This document shows positions 38,964 to 47,398 of a stretch of DNA of 64,000 nt, one piece after another. The DNA is from Prauserella isguenensis (GTDB lineage: Bacteria > Actinomycetota > Actinomycetes > Mycobacteriales > Pseudonocardiaceae), in assembly GCF_014191605.1 (NCBI RefSeq), contig NZ_JACHWU010000001.1, positions 372,001-436,000 of the forward strand. The letters are read 5' to 3'. Numbering within the stretch: the stretch's first letter is position 1; every line of letters begins with the position of its first letter. The position numbers and the translations under genes are program-made. Below the pieces are notes generated by a model. That model did not search any database. It had not been told where the DNA came from and worked only from the letters and a program-made list of their open reading frames with translations.

Positions 38964-39394
38964 GCGGAATCGTCGACCGCCGTGGGCAGCGGGACCGCCA
39001 CTCACCGCCGACCGTCGTCGCCCGGTGCGTCGGTGACCACGGCGTCCGTGAGCTGCTGGCGGGGCTCGAGGAAGAGGGCGTCCCCGTGCGACTCGCCGAC
39101 CCGGCCGATGCGAGTGCCGACGCGGGCGGCGCGACGTGTGGCGACGGGGCGAGTGCCACGGCCGTCGAACTGGCGCACGCCGCAGCCCGCGCATCCACGC
39201 TGGACGTCGGCGTCGGCATCGACTCCGAAGGCCGGGTCTGCGTACACCACGCGAAACGCCCCGCCGACCGGCCGGTGGTCACCACGGACGCCGCCCGTGC
39301 CCGATGGTGCGGGCACAACGCCGCCCGACTCGTCATCGGACTGCCGTTGAAGGAACCACCCGAACAGATGGAGGAAACGTGGCCGCATCACTGA
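38960..39394 (+). CDS. ddrB: diol dehydratase reactivase small subunit
   Basis: A 144-residue small reactivase subunit, structurally like the dehydratase beta subunit (VVARCVGDHGVRELLAGLEEEGVP; ARASTLDVGVGIDSEGRVCVHH). ATG 38960 lies in the stop of ddrA and the stop overlaps the next start. Residues 1-15 are charged and may be flexible. Confidence 0.85.
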   Translation: MSGIVDRRGQRDRHSPPTVVARCVGDHGVRELLAGLEEEGVPVRLADPADASADAGGATCGDGASATAVELAHAAARASTLDVGVGIDSEGRVCVHHAKRPADRPVVTTDAARARWCGHNAARLVIGLPLKEPPEQMEETWPHH

Positions 39395-39783
39395 CACTCG
39401 CGGACGCCAAGGCCGTGCTCGAGGCCGCACTGGCCAAGGCCGAGGAGATCGCTCAGCCGATGAACGTCGCCGTCGTGGACGCCGGGGCGCACCTGGTGAC
39501 GTTCGCCAGACAGGACGGCGCGATCCTGGCGAGCATCGACATCGCGACCCGCAAGGCCCGCACGTCGGCGCTACTGAGAATGACGACCGCACAGCTCGGG
39601 GAGGCAGCACAGCCCGGCGCTCCGCTGTACGGGGTCGAGACGACCAACGGTGGTCTCGTGGTCTTCGGCGGCGGTATCCCGTTGGAACGCGACGGCGAGG
39701 TCATCGGTGCGATCGGCGTGAGCGCGGGCAGCGTCGAACAGGACACCGAGGTCGCCGAGGCAGGTGTCGCGGCCCTGCCCTGA
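39379..39783 (+). CDS. GlcG/HbpS-like protein (PduO C-terminal type)
   Basis: A 134-residue HbpS/GlcG-fold protein (LTLADAKAVLEAALAKAEE, VAVVDAGAHLVTFARQDGA, GGIPLERDGEVIGAIGVSAG). In PduO this domain is fused to the cobalamin adenosyltransferase and binds heme or corrin. Here it stands alone as the last gene of the operon, so a cofactor-handling role is likely. No adenosyltransferase domain is encoded nearby. GTG 39379 overlaps ddrB. Confidence 0.85.
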   Translation: MAASLTLADAKAVLEAALAKAEEIAQPMNVAVVDAGAHLVTFARQDGAILASIDIATRKARTSALLRMTTAQLGEAAQPGAPLYGVETTNGGLVVFGGGIPLERDGEVIGAIGVSAGSVEQDTEVAEAGVAALP

Positions 39784-39800
39784 CGCGTGCGGAACAGCGC

Positions 39801-39886
39801 CCCGGGGCGTGGCCGTGCTCCACACCTGCGGCTCCACAGCCGCGACTCCACCGCTGCGGCCTTCGCGCGGCCCGGGGCGTGGCCGT
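39801..39886 (+). repeat. two 16-base direct repeats, 70 bases apart
   Basis: CCCGGGGCGTGGCCGT occurs at 39801-39816 and 39871-39886, between the HbpS-like gene and truncated grpB. No function is assigned; it may be the trace of a small insertion or deletion. Confidence 0.5.
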
Positions 39887-39956
39887 CCGACCGTCACGTG
39901 GCCCTGATCGAGGAGCTCCTGGGCGCATGTCCGCAGTCCGGCTAGCGTGCGGTCAC

Positions 39957-40325
39957 ATGACACGCGAACCTCTCGACGACGAGAAGCTGGCCGCAACGCT
40001 CGTCCACGGGCCGACACCGACGAGCGTGGAGATCGTCGACTACGACCCGGAGTGGCCCAGGCGGTTCGCGCGCAGGGCCGCCGAGCTGCGCGAGCTCCTG
40101 GGCGAGCGGGCGCGGCTCATCGAGCACATCGGGTCGACGTCTGTTCCCGGGCTTGCGGCCAAACCGGTGGTGGACATCGTGGTCGGGATCGACGACCCGG
40201 ACGACGAACCCGCCTACCTGCGCCGCCGACGCGCCACGTGGCTCCGACCCGAGGCCCGCCGCCGGCAGGCTCAGCCGTCTGCCGCGCCGGCGCCGCCCGT
40301 GTGGGTCGGACTGCTGGTCAGGTAG
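39957..40325 (+). pseudogene. truncated GrpB-family protein
   Basis: The first about 88 residues match the GrpB/UPF0157 family (nucleotidyltransferase-like fold: VDYDPEWPRRFARRAAELRELLG, IEHIGSTSVPGLAAKPVVDIVVGID). After AYLRRRRATW the sequence becomes Arg/Pro-rich and unrelated, and the usual 80-residue C-terminal half (with the H-x-H region) is missing. The last third overlaps the convergent oxidoreductase. Likely a deleted remnant. Confidence 0.7.
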
Positions 40326-41203
40326 GTGGCGGCCATGTCCTTGTCGCCGTGGTCGGCGACGCCCTCGCCGAAGCGGTGCCGGATGGTCCGCAGCATCGGC
40401 AGGTCGAGGCCCGCATCCTCGGCAGCGTCGTCGATGAGGCGGGTGTCCTTGGCCGCAAGTGCGAGCGTCATCGACGGCTCGAAGTCGCGGGAGATCATCA
40501 TCGCTCCCTTGGCCTGCAGGTAGGGCAGGTCGAGCGGTCCGTCCGCGACGGCATCGAGGAACTGCTGCGGGTCGACGTCGAGGCCTTCGGCCAGCGCGAC
40601 CGTCTCGGCGGTCGCCTCGACGATCGACATCACCCACGCGTTGGCGACCAGCTTGAGCCTGCTGCCCGCGCCGGCCTCGCCGACCCAGATCGTCTTCTTC
40701 GCGACCGCGTCGAACACCGCCTCGGCGCGCTCGCGGACGTCGTCGGGGCCGGAGGCGAGCACGACGAGGTCGCCGCTTTCGGCGGGCGCCCTGGTCCCGA
40801 GCACGGGAGCGTCGACGAACGTCACACCGTGCCCGTCGGCCAGCTCGGCGAGCCGCTGCGTCCCGTCGAGGCCGACCGTGCTGGTCTGCAGCCACACGGC
40901 CCCTTCGGCCAGGGAGTCCAGTTCGCCGCCCAGGGATTCGATGATCGCACCGGTGTCGGCGAGCATCGTCACGACCACGTCGGCACCGGTCACGGCGCCC
41001 GCCACGTCGTCGGCCACCACCACATCGTCGTCGGCCAGCGGCTGCGCCTTCTCTCGCGAACGGTTCCACGCGCGTACCGCGAAGCCCGCCTGCGCGAGGT
41101 TGCGCGCCATCGGCAGGCCCATCAGTCCACCTGCGCCGAGGAAGGCCACGGTCGCGGCGCCACCCTCGGCGTCGGTGGCGCCGGTCTTCTTCGTGTCGGC
41201 CAC
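40271..41203 (-). CDS. NAD(P)-binding beta-hydroxyacid dehydrogenase family protein
   Basis: A 310-residue member of the 3-hydroxyisobutyrate/6-phosphogluconate dehydrogenase-like family. The Rossmann motif is FLGAGGLMGLPMARNL (about 22), the substrate-binding motif FVDAPVLGTRAPAESGDL and the catalytic Lys segment GSRLKLVANAWV. GTG 41203 is 8 bases after AAGGA; the frame upstream to 41362 is not coding. Its specific substrate is unknown; some relatives reduce imines. Confidence 0.88.
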   Translation of the reverse strand: MADTKKTGATDAEGGAATVAFLGAGGLMGLPMARNLAQAGFAVRAWNRSREKAQPLADDDVVVADDVAGAVTGADVVVTMLADTGAIIESLGGELDSLAEGAVWLQTSTVGLDGTQRLAELADGHGVTFVDAPVLGTRAPAESGDLVVLASGPDDVRERAEAVFDAVAKKTIWVGEAGAGSRLKLVANAWVMSIVEATAETVALAEGLDVDPQQFLDAVADGPLDLPYLQAKGAMMISRDFEPSMTLALAAKDTRLIDDAAEDAGLDLPMLRTIRHRFGEGVADHGDKDMAATYLTSSPTHTGGAGAADG

Positions 41204-41307
41204 GGGCTCGTCCTTCCACCTGCGACGACGCCGCGGAACGGTCGCCGCCGCTGTTCGTACTGCTGCCCTCCATGGTCGACGATCGGCGCCGTACGCGCCT
41301 GCTGGAA

Positions 41308-41321
41308 CAACCGATCGGTTG
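41308..41321. promoter_or_regulatory. 14-bp palindrome CAACCGATCGGTTG, candidate operator
   Basis: A perfect palindrome in the divergent gap between the oxidoreductase and the pyridoxamine oxidase-like protein, overlapping a TTGACC -35-like element (41319-41324). Such palindromes are typical of TetR repressors. No regulator gene is adjacent. Confidence 0.45.
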
Positions 41322-41355
41322 ACCTCGACTATGGTCCAAGTTCTACGGTCGGTGC

Positions 41356-41775
41356 ATGGCACTCACTTTCGGCTCGACCGAATTGGACTACCTGAGCTCC
41401 CAGCGCATCGGCAGGCTCGCGACCGTCGACGCCCACAGCGCACCGCAGAACAACCCGGTGGGCTACTGGATCGACCGGAACACGCACAGGATCGACATCG
41501 GCGGCTACAACCTCGGGCGGTCCCGCAAGTTCCGGAACGTCCGGAGTAATCCGCACGTCTGCCTGGTGGTGGACGACCTCGCTTCGGTGGACCCGTGGCG
41601 AGTGCGCGGCGTGGAGATACGCGGTACGGCCGAAGCGCTCGAGGACACCGAACCGCCGACCGGCGGGATGAGCCCCGAGGTCATCCGCATCACTCCACTG
41701 TGGATCGGAAGCTGGGGACTCACCGACGACAGCTTCGCGATGCACGTGCGCCGCGCCACCGACCCGGCCGCCTGA
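41356..41775 (+). CDS. PPOX-class F420/FMN-binding protein
   Basis: A 139-residue split-barrel flavin/F420-binding protein (ELDYLSSQRIGRLATVDAHSAPQNNPVGYW, NVRSNPHVCLVVDDLASV, VRGVEIRGTAEAL). Members reduce or oxidise small molecules with F420 or FMN. ATG 41356 gives the full N-terminal strand. The palindrome upstream suggests regulation. Confidence 0.85.
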   Translation: MALTFGSTELDYLSSQRIGRLATVDAHSAPQNNPVGYWIDRNTHRIDIGGYNLGRSRKFRNVRSNPHVCLVVDDLASVDPWRVRGVEIRGTAEALEDTEPPTGGMSPEVIRITPLWIGSWGLTDDSFAMHVRRATDPAA

Positions 41776-41802
41776 TCCCGGCGCGGCCGCGCGTCTCCGC
41801 GG

Positions 41803-42252
41803 TCAGGACTCGGCGAGCACCGCCAGTCGGTCCACGGAGGCCTGCAACTCGGCGCTCGTCGTGGCCTGCGCCCGCGCGAACCGGTTCTCGTCGGTCAGCC
41901 GCGACCAGTCGTAGGTGTGGGTGACGACGGTGGACGTCGCGTCGACGGGTTCGAGCTCCCACCGCCACAGGTGGCCGGGCGGAGTGTCGCCGGGGTCCGA
42001 CGGCAACCACGCGATCAGCCGCCCCTCGACGAACTCGACGACCCGGTTCTCCCGGATGCCGCCGTTGGTGAGCGTCATGATGAACACCTCGCCCACCTCG
42101 CGCACCCGCTGACCGGCGGGTGCTTCGGCGAGGTTGTCGTTGCCGTCCCAACGAGGCTGGAGCGACGGGTCGGCGATGAGGTCGAAGATCCGTTCGGCGT
42201 CGGCCGCGATCGTCCGCCGGGCGGTGACGACATACGTACTGGGCGTGGTCAT
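41803..42252 (-). CDS. SRPBCC/START-like protein (149 aa)
   Basis: A polyketide-cyclase/SRPBCC-type hydrophobic-pocket protein (starts MTTPSTYVVTARRTIAADAERIFDLIADPSLQPRWDG). Length and secondary-structure pattern fit one domain. Ligand unknown. It is convergent with the PPOX gene and lies 59 bases before the oxidase gene on the same strand. Confidence 0.8.
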   Translation of the reverse strand: MTTPSTYVVTARRTIAADAERIFDLIADPSLQPRWDGNDNLAEAPAGQRVREVGEVFIMTLTNGGIRENRVVEFVEGRLIAWLPSDPGDTPPGHLWRWELEPVDATSTVVTHTYDWSRLTDENRFARAQATTSAELQASVDRLAVLAES

Positions 42253-42311
42253 GCCCACGATTGTGCCGCCCGTCGCTCGCCGGGGCGAGAGCCCGACCGG
42301 CCCGACGGGTG

Positions 42312-43238
42312 TCAGCAGGCCAACGCGGCGACCTCGTCGGCACATCCCCAGGACACGGTGACGCCGACACCGCCATGGCCGTAGCAGTGGATCACCGGAG
42401 GCGCCGTGCGCCCGTCGACCCGTTCGACCCGTATCTCGGGCCTCGCGGGTCGCAGCCCGACCCGCACGCCCAGCACCTCGGCGTCGGCCAGCGCCGGCAC
42501 GAGTTCGCGGCACCGGAGGAGAATGTCGCCGGTGGTGGCTGCGTCCGGTTCGAGATCCGCCCGACCGGGCTCCTCCGTTCCGCCGCACACGACGTGGTCA
42601 CCGTGGGGCAGGACGTAACTGAAGTCGTCCTCGTCGACCACCCACTCGGTCAGCCCCGGGTCGGCGACGTGCACGACCTGCCCTCGCGCCGCGACCATCG
42701 ACGTGTCGCCCGCGAGCTCCACGGCGCCCAGCCCGGCGGCGTTCACCACGAGGTCGGCGTGGTCGACGTCGCCGAGGTCGCGCACCCGCCGGCGCTCGGT
42801 GCGCACCCCGGCGCGTGCCGCGGCGGCCGCCAACCACTGCAGATACCTGCCCGTGTCGACGAGCGGTGTCGTGAACTCCAGGGCGTCGGTCCACGGAGCG
42901 CCGAGGTCGGTACGCCGGGCCATGCCGCCCACGGCTTCGGCCCACTCGGGCACCGGGCGTTCGGCGCGGCGCAGCAACCTGCCGGGCACGAACCGCACCC
43001 CCGTTCCCGGCACGTCGGCCAGCCGGCGGAACTCCTCCACGGTCGTGGCCGTCCACCGGGCGCAGCGGTCCACGGGCTCGGCGTGGCGGGGGTAGATCAG
43101 CCCGCCCGCAACGACCGACGTCGTGTCTCCGGGCTCGCGATCGGTCACGACGGTCACGTCCCGGCCGCGTTCGGCCAGCCGCACGGCGCAGCTCAACCCG
43201 ACGACGCCGGCGCCGACGACCACCACCCGTTCGCCCAT
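42312..43238 (-). CDS. FAD-dependent D-amino-acid oxidase family protein
   Basis: A 308-residue DAO-family flavoenzyme. The dinucleotide motif VVVVGAGVVGLSCAVRLAERG is at the start and the C-terminal GGVGVTVSWGCADEVA closes the FAD fold. GGLIYPRHAEP and HGDHVVCGGTEEP are family stretches. ATG 43238 follows GGAGGGG. The substrate, D-amino acid or glycine-type, is not settled. A short tandem repeat (GGTTCGAC three times, 43249-43272) lies upstream. Confidence 0.85.
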   Translation of the reverse strand: MGERVVVVGAGVVGLSCAVRLAERGRDVTVVTDREPGDTTSVVAGGLIYPRHAEPVDRCARWTATTVEEFRRLADVPGTGVRFVPGRLLRRAERPVPEWAEAVGGMARRTDLGAPWTDALEFTTPLVDTGRYLQWLAAAAARAGVRTERRRVRDLGDVDHADLVVNAAGLGAVELAGDTSMVAARGQVVHVADPGLTEWVVDEDDFSYVLPHGDHVVCGGTEEPGRADLEPDAATTGDILLRCRELVPALADAEVLGVRVGLRPARPEIRVERVDGRTAPPVIHCYGHGGVGVTVSWGCADEVAALAC

Positions 43239-43426
43239 GCACCCCTCCGGTTCGACGGTTCGACGGTTCGACGGCATCAGGCTAGCCGTCCTTTCGCCGG
43301 CGGGACCGTGGTTTCAGCGTGAACCGGCTCGCAGCCGCATCCGCGTGACGTGAACCGGCTCACCGGAGGCGGGCCTGCTCCCGCGATTCGGGCGCAAGCC
43401 CTCGTCGCGCCGGTACCGTGGGACGC

Positions 43427-43906
43427 GTGCAGGTTCGCGAGTTCACCGATGCCGACTGGGACGCCGTGTGGCCGATCGTCCAGGAGGTCATCAAGGCAGA
43501 GGACACGTACGCCGTCGAGCCCGACCTGACGCCCGAGCAGGCGTACGAGTTCTGGGTGGCGGGGCAGCACACGGTCGTCGCGGTCGACGACACGGGCATT
43601 CTCGGCACCGCGCACATGAGTCCGGTCCGCCCGGCACGCGGCAGCCACATCGTGAACGCGAGTTTCATGGTGTCGAGCGCCGCGCGGGGCAAGGGTGTCG
43701 GCGAAACGCTGGTGCGCTACGCGCTCGACCGTGCCCGAGCGGACGGTTACGCGGGGATGCAGTTCAACGCGGTCGTCGAGACGAACACGTCGGCGGTGAA
43801 GCTGTACGAGCGGCTGGGGTTCCGCATCATCGGCACGGTCCCCGGTGCGTTCGACCACCCGATTCACGGCCGCGTGGGGCTGCACATCATGTACATCGAC
43901 CTCTGA
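43427..43906 (+). CDS. GNAT-family acetyltransferase
   Basis: A 159-residue GCN5-type N-acetyltransferase with the acetyl-CoA loop ARGKGVGETLVRYA and the C-terminal motif TNTSAVKLYERLGFRIIGTVPGAFDHP. GTG 43427 fits a leaderless start, since TACCGT lies 8 bases upstream; GTG 43418 is the alternative. Substrate unknown. Confidence 0.87.
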   Translation: MQVREFTDADWDAVWPIVQEVIKAEDTYAVEPDLTPEQAYEFWVAGQHTVVAVDDTGILGTAHMSPVRPARGSHIVNASFMVSSAARGKGVGETLVRYALDRARADGYAGMQFNAVVETNTSAVKLYERLGFRIIGTVPGAFDHPIHGRVGLHIMYIDL

Positions 43907-43936
43907 TCGAGGCGACCCGGCCCACGGGCGGCCCAG

Positions 43937-45103
43937 TCACGCCGTGAAGGCGCGCTGCGCGAACCGCTGTCCGATGCGGCGGTGGGACTCGTCGTCGGGG
44001 TGGAGTGCGTCCGGCAGCGGGAGTTCGTCGTGGTCGGCGGGGCCGTACAGGTCCAGACCGTCCACATAGAACAGATTCGGGTCGTGAGTGGACCGTTGCT
44101 CGACGATCCGACGCAGCGCGTCGCGGATGACCGTCAACGTCAGCCGTCCCGCCTTCGCCTCGGCCGGGTCTCCGGTGGCCGTGAACCGGATCCGGCCCTC
44201 GCGCAGGGCCTCGACGTCGAACGTGCCGGGCCCCGGAGTGTCCTCGTGGATCGGGCAGTACAGCGGCGAGACGACCGACAGCGGGGTCGTCGGATGGCCT
44301 TCGCGGATCGTGTCGAGGAAGCCGTGCACAGCCGGGGTGAACGTCCGCGTGCGCATGGTGTCCCCGTTGACGATGTTGATGCCGATCTCGAGACTGAGCG
44401 CGTCCGCGGGCGTGTCGCGGAAGATGCGGGCGACGAACGGGTCGAGCATCATGGCGCCGCTGTAACCGAGGTTGAGCAGGTCGACGTCGGCGGACGCGGC
44501 GGCGACCGCGGGCCACGTGGCGGAGGCGCTCGCGGCGTTGGATCCCTGACTGATCGAGCTGCCGTGATGCAGCCACACGCGGCGGCCCGTGCGCGGCACC
44601 GGCGCGACGGGGGCGTCGGCACGCAGGTCGACGAGCTCGGCCTGTTCGTTGTGCGGCAGCCAGAGCTCGACGTCCTTTTCGCCTGCGGGCAGGTCGGTGA
44701 ACGTGAGCGTGGCGGCGGGTCCGCGTTCGACGTGAGACTCGCCTGTCGACATGTCGATATGAATGGCGTCGCCGCCGGTCGCGGTGGCCTGCGCGGCGAG
44801 CTTGCCGTCGATGAGCAAGTCGTACACCCCGTCAGGACGGGGCGGCACGCCGCGGTAGAGCTTGCGGGTACGGACGACGTCGAGTTCGACCGTCGTCGCT
44901 GCGGTACGCAGCGCGAGGCGCACGCCCGCGGGCTGCGCCTCCGCCATGGCCAACTGCGCACCCTCGGCCTGCCCGCCGAAGCACTGCGCACGCGCCCACG
45001 CGGGCAGACGGTGCGGCAACACGCCGCGATCGGTGCGTTCGAGCTCGAGGGCACCGACGAGGAGTTCGTCGGTGATGGGACTGCTGGCCGGTCCGGACGT
45101 CAT
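43937..45103 (-). CDS. SGNH/GDSL-type hydrolase (two-domain)
   Basis: A 388-residue SGNH hydrolase. An N-terminal beta-sandwich (residues 1 to about 165) precedes the hydrolase domain. The catalytic Ser is in WLHHGSSISQGSNA, the Gly block in NLGYSGAMML, the Asn in SLEIGINIVNG and Asp-x-x-His in DALHPDDESH. Activity is probably esterase or lipase-like. ATG 45103 is used. Confidence 0.85.
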   Translation of the reverse strand: MTSGPASSPITDELLVGALELERTDRGVLPHRLPAWARAQCFGGQAEGAQLAMAEAQPAGVRLALRTAATTVELDVVRTRKLYRGVPPRPDGVYDLLIDGKLAAQATATGGDAIHIDMSTGESHVERGPAATLTFTDLPAGEKDVELWLPHNEQAELVDLRADAPVAPVPRTGRRVWLHHGSSISQGSNAASASATWPAVAAASADVDLLNLGYSGAMMLDPFVARIFRDTPADALSLEIGINIVNGDTMRTRTFTPAVHGFLDTIREGHPTTPLSVVSPLYCPIHEDTPGPGTFDVEALREGRIRFTATGDPAEAKAGRLTLTVIRDALRRIVEQRSTHDPNLFYVDGLDLYGPADHDELPLPDALHPDDESHRRIGQRFAQRAFTA

Positions 45104-45160
45104 ACCCGCACCCTGCCACGCACGAACCGCCCTGCGCACACGGTTTTACGACCGCCGCAG

Positions 45161-45197
45161 GGTGGTGGAGTCCGGGTCGCATCCGGACTCCACCACC
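45161..45197 (-). terminator. 15-bp perfect hairpin after the M23 peptidase gene
   Basis: GGTGGTGGAGTCCGG (45161-45175) pairs with 45183-45197 across 7 bases, 22 bases beyond the stop of the minus-strand peptidase gene and before the GDSL gene. Confidence 0.65.
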
Positions 45198-45218
45198 GCG
45201 CATCGCCGCGTCGGCGGT

Positions 45219-46193
45219 TCAGCCGACGAGGGCGCGCCAGGTCAGTGGGCCGCACACGCCGTCGACGACGAGCCGGTTGACGTCCTGGAAGGAGCGGATC
45301 GCCGACACCGTCACCGATCCGCAGTCGCCGTCGATGAGCAGGCCGGCACTGCGGATGTTGAGTGCCGTCTGGGCAGCCTTCACGTGGTTGCCGTTGCGAC
45401 CGGAACGGACCGTGGCCACGAGCTCCGGCCAGGTCTTCGGGCCGACCTGACCGTCGGCGTACAGGCCCCGCGACGACTGGAACGACTTCACGGCGGAGAC
45501 GGACACGGGGCCGTAGTCGCCGTCGATCACCAGGTTCGTGCCGCGATAGCGCATCAGATACTGGATCGCCTCGACGACCTCGCCGGACGCACCGGGGTCG
45601 ATGGACGACCAGCCGCCGCCGAGGTCCACACCACGGGCCCGCATGAACGAGACCGGGTCGACGATGCCGTTCAACCCACCGGTGTGGGTTTCGAAGTGCA
45701 GGTGGGGACCGGTGACGTTGCCGGTCGTTCCCATGTCGCCGATCCACTCACCGGCCGACACCCGGGAACCCTCGCTGACGCGGAAACGGCTCAGATGGCC
45801 GTAATACGTGTACGTGCTGTTTCCGTGGAACAGGATGATGCCGTTGCCGGTGCGGCCGCCGAGTACACCCCAGCCGACGCGGTAGGCGCGTCCGCCCGCC
45901 GCCGCGTAGACGGCCGTGCCCGTCGAGTTGGTGACGTCCTGGCCCGCGTGCGGTACGCCGCCGCGGTCCGCACCGAAGTGGCCGCCGGACGGGAAGTAGC
46001 CCAGCGCGGGGTTGCGCCACGCGCCGTTCTTCAGCGACGCCGCCGATGCCGTCCCGGGCGTCCCCAGCAGCCCGAGTGCCAGCGCTCCGGCGCCCATTGC
46101 CGTGCCGGACAGCATCGCCCGCCGCGAAAGACCGCGGCGTTCGGCTGCGTCGGTGTCGGGTCTGTCGTCCGGCACTCCACAGTGCTCGCACAT
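45219..46193 (-). CDS. secreted M23 (LytM) peptidase with two peptidoglycan-binding domains
   Basis: A 324-residue Tat-exported cell wall hydrolase. A twin-arginine signal (RRGLSRRAMLSG, then GALALGLLGTPGTASA) ends at about residue 52. The LytM/M23 domain carries the zinc ligands HAGQDV and GPHLHFE. Two PG_binding_1 repeats follow (VIDGDYGPVSVSAVKSFQSSRGL and LIDGDCGSVTVSAIRSFQDVN). It probably cleaves peptide cross-links. ATG 46193. Confidence 0.93.
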   Translation of the reverse strand: MCEHCGVPDDRPDTDAAERRGLSRRAMLSGTAMGAGALALGLLGTPGTASAASLKNGAWRNPALGYFPSGGHFGADRGGVPHAGQDVTNSTGTAVYAAAGGRAYRVGWGVLGGRTGNGIILFHGNSTYTYYGHLSRFRVSEGSRVSAGEWIGDMGTTGNVTGPHLHFETHTGGLNGIVDPVSFMRARGVDLGGGWSSIDPGASGEVVEAIQYLMRYRGTNLVIDGDYGPVSVSAVKSFQSSRGLYADGQVGPKTWPELVATVRSGRNGNHVKAAQTALNIRSAGLLIDGDCGSVTVSAIRSFQDVNRLVVDGVCGPLTWRALVG

Positions 46194-46348
46194 GTCGTCG
46201 CCCTTTCGTAGCCGGTAACGGTCTTCACGCTACGAATGGGACAACTCGGGCGGAACCTACGAACGTCCGAGACTCCGCGCGAGCGGATGAACAGTGGCTG
46301 ACCGCCCGTCGGCCGGTTCGTGGTGCCGGCGGTCGGTGCCCGTCGGCG

Positions 46349-47209
46349 TTACGGCTTGCGGCCGACGGCGGCGGCGATGCAGTGGGCGGCCGACGGCAGC
46401 TCGCCCACGCCGGGTCCGTCGGGCCACCAGTCGTCGTTGATGACCAGGCCCGGCTCGATCAGGTCGAGACCTTCGAGCATCTCCAGGATCTCGGTACGCG
46501 TGCGCCAGTACCCGCGGCCGGTGCCGCCCGCGCCCCGCATGATCTCCTGCACGCGCATCGCGGTCTCGGTGTGCTCGTTCTCCGGGTCGATGAAGTGCGT
46601 GAACGCGACGTAGGAGCCGGACGGCAGTGCGTCGATGTAGGCGCGCATCACGTCGACGGGCGGCATCCCGAACTCGGCGTCGTGGTGGTGCAGCGTCGCG
46701 ACCTGCAACAGCCCCATCGGCCGGGAGAAGTCGAGGAACTCCCGCACCATCTCGTTGTCGAGCACCTGCTCGGGCCGGAAGATGTCGGCGCCGAGGAACC
46801 GCGTGTGCTCGTTCTCCTCGAGGATCGCGCGGCCGTGCGCCAGCACCACCGGGTCGTTGTCGACGTAGACCACCCGTGCCTCGTCGTTGAGCCGTTGCAC
46901 GACCTCGTGCGTGTTCTCCGCGGTAGGCAGGCCGGAACCGCAGTCGAGGAACTGGTCGAGACCCACCTTGGCCGCGAGGAAGCGCGCGGCGCGAATGAGG
47001 AACATCCGGTTGCTGATCGCGATCTGGCGGACCTCCGGCACGGCCTCGTCCATGCGGTGGATCAGCTCACGGTCGACCTCGTAGTTCGTCTTCCCGCCGA
47101 TGGCGAAGTCGTAGGCACGGGCGATGCTCGGCGTCGTCGTGTCGATGCTCACCACGTTGGACGAGATGGACTCGGACTCGGACTCGGAACGGGAAGCAGA
47201 CATTCGCAT
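46349..47209 (-). CDS. SAM-dependent methyltransferase, DUF574 family
   Basis: A 286-residue actinobacterial DUF574 methyltransferase: SIARAYDFAIGGKTNYEVDRE at the start, the SAM site DQFLDCGSGLPTAENTHEV, then VYVDNDPVVLAHG. The family is abundant in actinomycetes and poorly characterised. ATG 47209 follows GAGGTCG; M3 at 47203 is an alternative. Confidence 0.9.
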   Translation of the reverse strand: MRMSASRSESESESISSNVVSIDTTTPSIARAYDFAIGGKTNYEVDRELIHRMDEAVPEVRQIAISNRMFLIRAARFLAAKVGLDQFLDCGSGLPTAENTHEVVQRLNDEARVVYVDNDPVVLAHGRAILEENEHTRFLGADIFRPEQVLDNEMVREFLDFSRPMGLLQVATLHHHDAEFGMPPVDVMRAYIDALPSGSYVAFTHFIDPENEHTETAMRVQEIMRGAGGTGRGYWRTRTEILEMLEGLDLIEPGLVINDDWWPDGPGVGELPSAAHCIAAAVGRKP

Positions 47210-47370
47210 CGACCTCGCTACACGGGCACATCACAACGACGGGGACTCGCGCACGCAGCGTAGCCCAATCGGCGGTGCCGTCGGCAGGGTGTCGTCCCCG
47301 AAACGGTGCACACCACCCACGACGACCCGTCTCTCGTCACACCCGGCGGGCTCGGTCAGCCGTAGTGGCC

Positions 47371-47398
47371 GGGGCGGAGGTCACGTGGCCTCCGCCCC
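47371..47398 (-). terminator. 10-bp hairpin over the stop of the methyltransferase gene
   Basis: GGGGCGGAGG (47371-47380) pairs with 47389-47398. The stem overlaps the last codons and stop of the minus-strand methyltransferase gene, so it is probably its terminator. Confidence 0.5.

Noticed and set aside
39942-41339. Long minus-strand ORF of 465 aa antisense to grpB and the oxidoreductase
   Set aside because: Its composition is that of a high-GC shadow frame; the real gene is the oxidoreductase frame at 40271-41203.
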